Below, piece after piece: positions 58,963-64,000 of a DNA stretch of 64,000 nt. Position 1 is the first letter of the stretch. The number at the start of each line of letters is the position of its first letter. Source of the stretch: Jiella marina (GTDB lineage Bacteria; Pseudomonadota; Alphaproteobacteria; Rhizobiales; Rhizobiaceae). A program made the translations under genes and the position numbers. The notes under the pieces were generated by a model, which worked only from the letters and a program-made list of their open reading frames with translations, ran no database searches and was not told the origin of the DNA. The DNA is taken from positions 310,001-374,000 of the forward strand of contig NZ_JAKQZG010000003.1 in assembly GCF_024359545.1 (NCBI RefSeq), written 5' to 3'.

Positions 58963-59364
58963 ATGGAGGAAGTCATCAAGGACTATTGGCCAATCTTCCT
59001 GTCGTTTGCGCTGACACTGGGGGGCGTCTACGGGGCGTGGTTCGATCTGCGCGGCAGGTCGCTCTCCAACAGCCGGCAGATTTCGGATCTGGAACGAGAC
59101 CTCGAAAAGCAGGCCAAAGCGCTGCAGACCGAACTGGATCGTGAGATATCCGAGGTGGGGCGCAGAATCGAAAGCGCTGAGCTGCGGTCCGCAGCTGTGG
59201 GGGCAGAACTCAAGACCCACGAGCAGCGCTTCCATGATTACCGCGTCGAGGCTGCCGAGAAATTTGTGACCGCTGATCAGTTCGACAAGCTGCGAACGGA
59301 GATCTCCGCTGGCTTTCGGCGCCTGGAGGACAAGCTCGACTCCCGCACCGGCGGCCAGCAATAG
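58963..59364 (+). CDS. Membrane-anchored coiled-coil lysis-region protein
   Basis: 133 residues: one N-terminal membrane helix (PIFLSFALTLGGVYGAWF), then a long charged coiled coil (SNSRQISDLERDLEKQAKAL onward to KLRTEISAGFRRLEDKL). The topology, short cytoplasmic end, single span, long periplasmic helix, resembles an inner-membrane spanin (Rz) or a DUF2730-type phage protein. No Rz1 lipoprotein is visible nested inside. A 20-codon ORF (58896-58958) precedes it, overlapping the endolysin stop. The stop codon abuts a tRNA-like 16-mer. Confidence 0.7.
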   Translation: MEEVIKDYWPIFLSFALTLGGVYGAWFDLRGRSLSNSRQISDLERDLEKQAKALQTELDREISEVGRRIESAELRSAAVGAELKTHEQRFHDYRVEAAEKFVTADQFDKLRTEISAGFRRLEDKLDSRTGGQQ

Positions 59365-59366
59365 CC

Positions 59367-59382
59367 CCGCCCACCAATTCCA
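59367..59382. repeat. 16-bp copy of the tRNA-Val 3' end and flank
   Basis: CCGCCCACCAATTCCA is identical to 1025-1040, which covers the acceptor end, CCA and six downstream bases of tRNA-Val. It lies just after the last lysis gene and just before the accessory region, as expected of an att-type scar. Confidence 0.6.
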
Positions 59383-59484
59383 TTAGTTGCCGCACACCAC
59401 GGCGGTTTCTTTGTTAGGTGAATCTATGCCGTCGATCAACCGCTACGCGCGCTCCCTTAATCTCAGAGGGCTGGAAAACAAGAA

Positions 59485-59504
59485 TATACTGCTTCAGTAG
59501 TATA
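59485..59504 (-). terminator. Probable terminator of the SIR2/NTPase gene
   Basis: TATACT/AGTATA palindrome around an 8-base loop just after the minus-strand stop; on that strand it is followed by TTCTTGTTTT. Confidence 0.55.
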
Positions 59505-59507
59505 AAT

Positions 59508-61958
59508 TCAATTTTGTGTCAGAGCTTGCTTTACTGCAATGACCTGCTGCTGCATATCACGATTGTGGCCCAGTTTAGCTGACGCCTTGGACACAATCTC
59601 CTGTAATCGAGCTAGTTGGTTGTGATCCATCTGTCCGCCTGCATCCAAGTAGCTCAGAACGCCACTGAAAATTACCCCGTAGGGCTGAGCTGCAACCCTA
59701 TTGCGACGCTCTTCGATCTCAATTGCCTCAGACAAACGTCTAAAGGCCTCGTCAAATGATGGCTGCATGTTCACGCCCGGCGCTAACATGTGCCCTACAA
59801 GTACCTTTCCCAATGTGGTTAGAGGGAATGGGTGGTGCTCGACAGCCACGGCGTGCCGCGCATGCGTGACAGCGTTCTCCAGATATTCCATGCGCTGAGT
59901 ATTGTTAGTAGTCATTTGATAACGTGCCAGGTTAAGCAAGGCGACTTGCTCCCAATAGCGCGAGTTCCACTCCCAAGCATACTGTACTTTATCATATAAG
60001 GCCTCGGCGTTGCCCTTGAGGTATTTCCCCACGACCGCGTCGAAATCAAACAGGCGTCCAGATAAACGCGCTTCGGGGGCGCGTGCCTTGATGGTCTCGC
60101 GATTCACCCAAGCGCCCAGCTCCTCTGCCAACTCGATAAAGATGCGAAGCATCTTGTCGGGATCACGCTCTGCCACCCGGTCGAGGATGCTCTCGGCGAG
60201 AACCGCATTCTCTGGAATGACAAATCGCTTGGCGTCGTCGTAGAAGTCCAACGGCAAGGGGTTGCTAGGTCCAAACTGGGTGCGCGACCCCTTCGTGCCG
60301 AAGGCCTTCATCAGGATTTCGTACCTTACGCCACCATAGAAACAGTGCTGAGCAAGGGCGGCTCCCAAGTAGCGGTCGAACGCCTCTGGTCCAGCGTCCG
60401 TCGTAATGCTATCCAATATCCGGTTGAGTGGCCGGAAATCGTTGAGTATGCGGCAGCAGACTACCGCGATCGGATCCTGCTGCACTTCGAGAACAAACTT
60501 GTCCTTATGCCTGAGTATGGTGCGGTCGCCGATGGCGCCCGCATCGACGTAACGGTCGATAAGTCTGCGCGCCTCGGTTCTCGACATCGGCAGCTTGCCG
60601 ATCTCGTCGTAGTTAACGGGGGCGAGCACTTGCTTTAGATAGTTCCCTCGATAGGCTCGTTCAGCACCGATGAAGAGAATATCGGCCTTCTTCAGACGGG
60701 CGACTAGGTCCACGACGGCGGTAGCCTGCTCAGCCAGGTTGTCGATAATGACGACGACGGGATCGTCGATGAGATTAAGAACGTCCGCAGTGCCCGCGCC
60801 GATACGGCTCAGAGCTGAGCAGAGAAGTGTTCGAACTCCTCTCCTAGCGAGTTCGAATGCAACCCGCCTGAGCACCGTCGTCTTGCCGGCACCCGCCACG
60901 TCCCCGATAAACATGATACGGCTCGCGTGCAGCGGGTTGGCGATACGCTTCTCAGCCTCAAGGAGCATCTCAGCTACGATGGGACGGGTGATGTCGAGGT
61001 TCGATTCCAGATCGCTCCAGCTCGGTATATGTCCGTACATAAAACGGGAGTTACTCGCTTGGGGAGCAGAGCCGGGAACGATCTCGAAGTCCGAATTGAA
61101 GGCCATTGCGGTGGCCTTGCTGACCCCGGCCGGTAGAAGTTTCCGGGCCTCGAGCGGAATGAGTTCAGTTGGGGTGGGTGCGCTCGGAAGTAGCGTCTTG
61201 AGGTATTCGAAAAATTCAACCGACCAACCATCGAAGAGCAGGAGATCATGCTTCTCGCAAAGTTTGCGAGAGAACGGTCCGTCAGAAGCAACCAAGATGG
61301 AGGGACCACGGTCATTGCGCGCGCTCTCGCTGGTGCGTTGGGCGAGATAGAAATCCAAGTCCACCTCGTCGAGAGAGGTGCCCGCGATGATCATGGGTTC
61401 CGATAACATGAATTGCGTGAGCACCGTCATCCACGGGTTCACTTTCATGATCTGGTTTAGATACTGTTCGCGTGAGAATACGTATCCGCGGTCCGCTTGC
61501 CCAACATATCCATGTAGATGGATGAGGAACAGCTCTTCCATGCTGGCCGGATTTGTGTAGATGTCGTTAAAGTGCTTCGGCACCAATCGCTGGTGCCCCT
61601 TACCGTCTTTATAGGCGTTCTCAAGCACGTCATCGACGTTCCAGGTGAAGACGCGCTTCCAGATGAACGAAGACATTAGTCGAGCCGTCTTGCCTGGGAC
61701 GCTGCAGGAAAGCCGATCTGTAATGTGCGTCTTCACCTGCTGCGGCGTCATGAGCTCGTAAAGCCGTTGCAGTGAATTACTCTTTGCCTTAGTCACGGCG
61801 GAGAGTTCAGCGGCGAGAGCCTCGCCACTAGGCAGCTTGCCGTGTTCGTTAGTAGAATCCATGCTGAAGCCAGCACCCAGCAGGAGGTTGTATTGTCCTG
61901 CCCGTAACGCAGACTTGATGGCTGCTTCCTGTTTTCCAGTGATTTTTGTAAATGGCAT
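59508..61958 (-). CDS. SIR2-like NADase + P-loop NTPase, probable antiphage defence protein
   Basis: 816 residues. Residues ~10-260 are a SIR2-like domain: LLLGAGFSMDS (GAGxS, ~26-36), FTWNVDDVLENAY (~104-116), IHLHGYVGQ with the catalytic-type His149, and AGTSLDEVDLDF (~192-203). Residues ~345-560 form a P-loop NTPase: IGDVAGAGKTT (Walker A, ~351-361) and VVVIIDNLAEQ (Walker B). The remainder is helical, TPR-like (MEYLENAVTHARHAVAVEHH, FRRLSEAIEIEERRNRVAAQ). The architecture, NADase effector, switch ATPase, helical sensor, matches SIR2-STAND defence proteins such as Avs5-type. Lower G+C than its neighbours, reverse strand, GGGGGGATGAG before ATG. Confidence 0.85.
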   Translation of the reverse strand: MPFTKITGKQEAAIKSALRAGQYNLLLGAGFSMDSTNEHGKLPSGEALAAELSAVTKAKSNSLQRLYELMTPQQVKTHITDRLSCSVPGKTARLMSSFIWKRVFTWNVDDVLENAYKDGKGHQRLVPKHFNDIYTNPASMEELFLIHLHGYVGQADRGYVFSREQYLNQIMKVNPWMTVLTQFMLSEPMIIAGTSLDEVDLDFYLAQRTSESARNDRGPSILVASDGPFSRKLCEKHDLLLFDGWSVEFFEYLKTLLPSAPTPTELIPLEARKLLPAGVSKATAMAFNSDFEIVPGSAPQASNSRFMYGHIPSWSDLESNLDITRPIVAEMLLEAEKRIANPLHASRIMFIGDVAGAGKTTVLRRVAFELARRGVRTLLCSALSRIGAGTADVLNLIDDPVVVIIDNLAEQATAVVDLVARLKKADILFIGAERAYRGNYLKQVLAPVNYDEIGKLPMSRTEARRLIDRYVDAGAIGDRTILRHKDKFVLEVQQDPIAVVCCRILNDFRPLNRILDSITTDAGPEAFDRYLGAALAQHCFYGGVRYEILMKAFGTKGSRTQFGPSNPLPLDFYDDAKRFVIPENAVLAESILDRVAERDPDKMLRIFIELAEELGAWVNRETIKARAPEARLSGRLFDFDAVVGKYLKGNAEALYDKVQYAWEWNSRYWEQVALLNLARYQMTTNNTQRMEYLENAVTHARHAVAVEHHPFPLTTLGKVLVGHMLAPGVNMQPSFDEAFRRLSEAIEIEERRNRVAAQPYGVIFSGVLSYLDAGGQMDHNQLARLQEIVSKASAKLGHNRDMQQQVIAVKQALTQN

Positions 61959-62244
61959 CTCATCCCCCCGAAATCGAGGAGCCTAACTCGCCATCGGCGA
62001 TATTGCTAGCTGCAGCGGGCTGTTCTGCTGGGCAGCTTGTCTTAAACTGACATTACTTAACGGAGCTGCTCGCCGCGCCTTATCAAATGGCGACCCATCT
62101 CCTTGGGATCGCACTTGAGGAGCTTTCCAAAATTATTCGATCCGGCGATGGGCGGAAGCACTAATGCCGTGCGGAGGGACAGTGCGGCGAACCAGCCTTC
62201 CCGAATCGGGATCGAAGAATAAAAAGGGAACATCGGAGGTGCCG
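61959..62244. other. Intergenic region, promoter side of the SIR2/NTPase gene
   Basis: About 285 bases between divergent genes. The minus strand has TTAAGT and a run of A/T (about 62,040-62,060) that could hold a promoter for the defence gene, but no clean -35/-10 pair. No repeat matching the tRNA-Leu end. Confidence 0.4.
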
Positions 62245-62493
62245 GTGTTCCAGACAATCGACGATTTGCGGCGCAACGAATGGTGGCTGGAGTTGCGCTG
62301 CCTCGAGTGCGAGCGCTGCGTTCACGTGCCGCATCCGATGCTGCCGCGGCGGTGCCGACCGGATCTTCCCATTCATCTTGCTGCGGCGTTCTTCCGCTGT
62401 CGATGCGGGAGCAAGCAGCTTCGCTCGCGTGCCGTCGATCTAATGGACCCGGGGCGGGCGCGGCCATCATGGGCGCGGGCTTGGTGGGAATGA
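62245..62493 (+). CDS. Small zinc-ribbon-like protein
   Basis: 82 residues from GTG 62245 with GGAGG 5 bases upstream; the frame extends to 62164 but without a ribosome-binding site. FQTIDDLRRNEWWLELRCLE, CERC, then LPRRC and FRCRCGSK give two CxxC-type pairs (CLEC/CERC and CRCG), a small zinc ribbon. Similar short proteins are common in rhizobial accessory DNA; function unknown. Confidence 0.55.
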   Translation: MFQTIDDLRRNEWWLELRCLECERCVHVPHPMLPRRCRPDLPIHLAAAFFRCRCGSKQLRSRAVDLMDPGRARPSWARAWWE

Positions 62494-62608
62494 ACGAATG
62501 AATGGCTTGTGGCGGGCCCATTCGTTGGAAACCATAGCAATTGGACGCGACTCGACCAGAGGTAATAAATAGTTCACTCTCGCCTCAAAATTGTCATGGG
62601 AGGCTGGA

Positions 62609-62788
62609 ATGGACAAGGCTGATTTGGCAATGGCCGGACTAAGAGGGCTTGAGCGCGAGCGCCAAGCTTTGGCTGGCGGAGGCTTGCAGTTCGCTGCGCA
62701 CCTTGTCGAGATCGCACAGGAAGAACTCTTGAGCGTCATAGCCGTCGAGACGCAAAAGAAGCCAAAGGCTCGCGAAGCGGCGGAATAG
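62609..62788 (+). CDS. Small hypothetical protein
   Basis: 59 residues, MDKADLAMAGLRGLERERQA, preceded by GGGAGG. Soluble, helical, with QFAAHLVEIAQEELLSVIAV and a Lys-rich tail. Family unknown. It lies 16 bases before the nuclease gene and may be co-transcribed with it. Confidence 0.55.
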   Translation: MDKADLAMAGLRGLERERQALAGGGLQFAAHLVEIAQEELLSVIAVETQKKPKAREAAE

Positions 62789-62804
62789 CGCATATGGTGT
62801 CGGC

Positions 62805-63224
62805 ATGATCCGGCAAACCCTTCTCGCGTTCGCCCTCATGGCCGGTACGGCCCAGGCCCAGGAACTCAGTTCCTTCAGGACACCAGAGGATTGCGGCCTC
62901 TACCGCTACAAAGCGATCATCAAACGGGTCTACGACGGTGATACCGTATGGGCCGATATCGATCTCGGCTTCCACACGTGGCGCCATGACGAGTCCCTGC
63001 GGCTCTATGGGATCGACACGCCAGAAGTCAGAGGCGAGGAGCGGCCGGAAGGCCTCAAGGCCCGCGACGCCCTTCGCAAGCGCATCGACGGCAAGGAATT
63101 GATCATCTGCACGATCAAGGATGAACAGGGCAAGTTTGGGCGCTTCCTCGCGATCTTATGGGATGGCGAGGAGAACCTGAACGAGTGGCTTCTCAAGGAA
63201 GGGTATGCTGAGCCTTATGACTAG
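62805..63224 (+). CDS. Secreted SNase-type (thermonuclease-like) nuclease
   Basis: 139 residues. A signal peptide MIRQTLLAFALMAGTAQAQ is followed by the OB-fold nuclease: AIIKRVYDGDTVWADIDLGF (metal Asp), LRLYGIDTPEVRGEERPEGL (catalytic Arg and Glu region) and KFGRFLAILWDGEENLNEWL (second catalytic Arg). Such proteins hydrolyse DNA and RNA in the periplasm or outside the cell; close homologues are frequent in rhizobial chromosomes and prophages. All three catalytic-residue regions are present. Confidence 0.9.
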   Translation: MIRQTLLAFALMAGTAQAQELSSFRTPEDCGLYRYKAIIKRVYDGDTVWADIDLGFHTWRHDESLRLYGIDTPEVRGEERPEGLKARDALRKRIDGKELIICTIKDEQGKFGRFLAILWDGEENLNEWLLKEGYAEPYD

Positions 63225-63303
63225 GCGGATATGAAGAGCCCAGCCGGAGCGGGGTCGGTCTCAAAACAACTGTCTTCGTTTGATACAAGGCGAAAGTTTC
63301 CAG

Positions 63304-63594
63304 TCACTTGCCCTCAAGGATCCACCGCAGCTCGAGGAGGTCCGTTGGGTGAACGTGCGAGTCCCGGTGCGCGATGATCAGCCCGCCGCCGCCCGCGACA
63401 TGGGCTACCGCTTCGTCCGGATCCGCGAAGTCTTGGCATTCATAAAGCGCCACCGCCCAATCATTTTGGCCGCGTAGCTCGTGCCAGGCTTTTTCGTATC
63501 GGTCTAGCGCTGCGCCGCGTAGGGCGATCCCTTCGTTCTCGATCCGGCGCCCTTGTCTGGTTCGCAAAACGAAGGCCATGCGATGCCGGATCAC
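63304..63594 (-). CDS. Hypothetical protein
   Basis: 91 residues from MAFVLRTRQGRRIENEG (63579), or 96 from the GTG at 63594. AALDRYEKAWHELRGQNDWA and VAHVAGGGGLIIAHRDSHVH are the notable segments. Soluble, no recognised motif. Reverse strand relative to the nuclease. Confidence 0.5.
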   Translation of the reverse strand: MIRHRMAFVLRTRQGRRIENEGIALRGAALDRYEKAWHELRGQNDWAVALYECQDFADPDEAVAHVAGGGGLIIAHRDSHVHPTDLLELRWILEGK

Positions 63595-63622
63595 CCCTAT
63601 TCGGTTGTGTTACCTCAATAAT

Positions 63623-64000
63623 CTACTCGAATCTGATGCGAACAACGGTATTGCCGTTGGCATCGACTGCATATCGATCAATGTGAAACTTCCGTTCTCG
63701 CATCCAAGAAAAAGCGCATTTATTTCCATCGAGGCAGGTCCAATCTCCATATCCAGACGTATCGAAATGCATTGTTCCGCCAGCTCGGTTCGGATCGAAA
63801 CCATTGTAAGACGTCAGACGTTCTCCATCAGGGCCACAAAACTCGTCGCCCTTTTGAAGATCGATGAATTTGACAGTTCTTGCCGTAGCTTGAGTAATGC
63901 ATCGCGACGTGTCAAATACGTTTGAATTCCGTAAAGATGCTGTCTGCAGGGGCGTAGTTGGGTCCGATACCGAGCGTGCTTTCAACGTTTTGGCTATCAG
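63623..64000 (-). CDS. Hypothetical protein, 5' end beyond the window
   Basis: The frame is open to the last base and stops at 63623-63625. Visible are ~125 residues including FIDLQKGDEFCGPDGERLTS, YNGFDPNRAGGTMHFDTSGY, DWTCLDGNKCAFSWMRERKF and a final YAVDANGNTVVRIRFE. Three cysteines and many aromatic residues suggest an exported, disulfide-containing domain, but the start and any signal peptide are not seen. Lower G+C than the chromosome. Confidence 0.5.
   Translation of the reverse strand: MIAKTLKARSVSDPTTPLQTASLRNSNVFDTSRCITQATARTVKFIDLQKGDEFCGPDGERLTSYNGFDPNRAGGTMHFDTSGYGDWTCLDGNKCAFSWMRERKFHIDRYAVDANGNTVVRIRFE

Larger units (their letters stand above)
19964..59364. mobile_element. Prophage, lambda/HK97-like siphovirus type
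   Basis: Runs from the integrase beside tRNA-Leu through a leftward early operon, immunity region, rightward early operon and late genes, ending with the lysis genes at ~59.36 kb. All modules appear intact: integrase, repressor, initiator gene, terminase, portal, protease, capsid, tail, endolysin. It looks potentially inducible. The right limit is set here at the end of the lysis module; the accessory genes to the right may also belong to it, because no attR was seen. Confidence 0.85.

Noticed and set aside
62057-62521. 154-codon minus-strand ORF
   Set aside because: Low-complexity product without a ribosome-binding site, overlapping a zinc-ribbon ORF that has one.

Overview
The window is a high-G+C alphaproteobacterial chromosome, most likely Hyphomicrobiales (Rhizobiales). 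The evidence is the order lon-hupB-tRNA-Val, an alphaproteobacterial GcrA/GapR-type gene set, and rhizobial palindromic repeats. Family and genus cannot be fixed from sequence alone. About 20 kb of ordinary chromosome is followed by about 40 kb or more of prophage and accessory DNA that starts at a tRNA-Leu gene and runs to, or past, the right edge.

Chromosome, 1-20 kb: the 3' end of lon with its terminator, hupB, tRNA-Val(TAC), a membrane GGDEF protein, and a UvrD/PcrA helicase carrying an in-frame insert built from palindromic repeats. On the same strand lies an uptake region: a CUT2-type sugar ABC transporter (two permeases, double ATPase, binding protein) and a complete TRAP transporter (DctM, DctQ, DctP). 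Next come an endonuclease/exonuclease/phosphatase-family protein, an RMF-like small protein, proline iminopeptidase, a GFA-family protein, a family 25 glycosyltransferase, two secreted hypothetical proteins, lipB and tRNA-Leu(GAG).

Prophage, about 20-59.4 kb, lambda/HK97-like siphovirus layout. A leftward operon of tightly overlapping genes runs to the integrase and includes a sliding-clamp homologue (DnaN), GapR (DUF2312) and several small proteins. The immunity region holds an S24-type repressor, a Cro-position gene and five sites built on the palindrome GTGGAAT-N2-ATTCCAC. The rightward early operon encodes a CII-like regulator, a GcrA-like regulator, a SNF2 helicase, an amino-methyltransferase, a C5 methyltransferase, a lambda O-like initiator gene with internal iterons (candidate origin), and a NusG/RfaH-type factor that probably antiterminates the late genes. 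The late region has HNH, terminase, portal, protease, capsid, connectors, tail tube, a tail-assembly chaperone pair with a canonical -1 slippery site, tape measure, tail-tip proteins (one of 1,997 aa with 37-residue repeats), an S74 fibre and a multidomain endolysin. A reverse-strand moron is inserted into the tail operon between two copies of the next gene's first 17 bases.

Right accessory region, 59.4-64 kb: a lower-G+C, reverse-strand 816-aa SIR2 + P-loop NTPase gene, a strong candidate for an NAD-depleting antiphage system. Beyond it lie a zinc-ribbon ORF, a secreted SNase-type nuclease and unknown genes. No clear copy of the tRNA-Leu 3' end (attR) was seen, so the right boundary is unresolved.

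Taken together, the prophage carries homologues of several host chromosome-control proteins (clamp, GapR, GcrA, methyltransferases, NusG), and its cargo sits at two typical moron positions.
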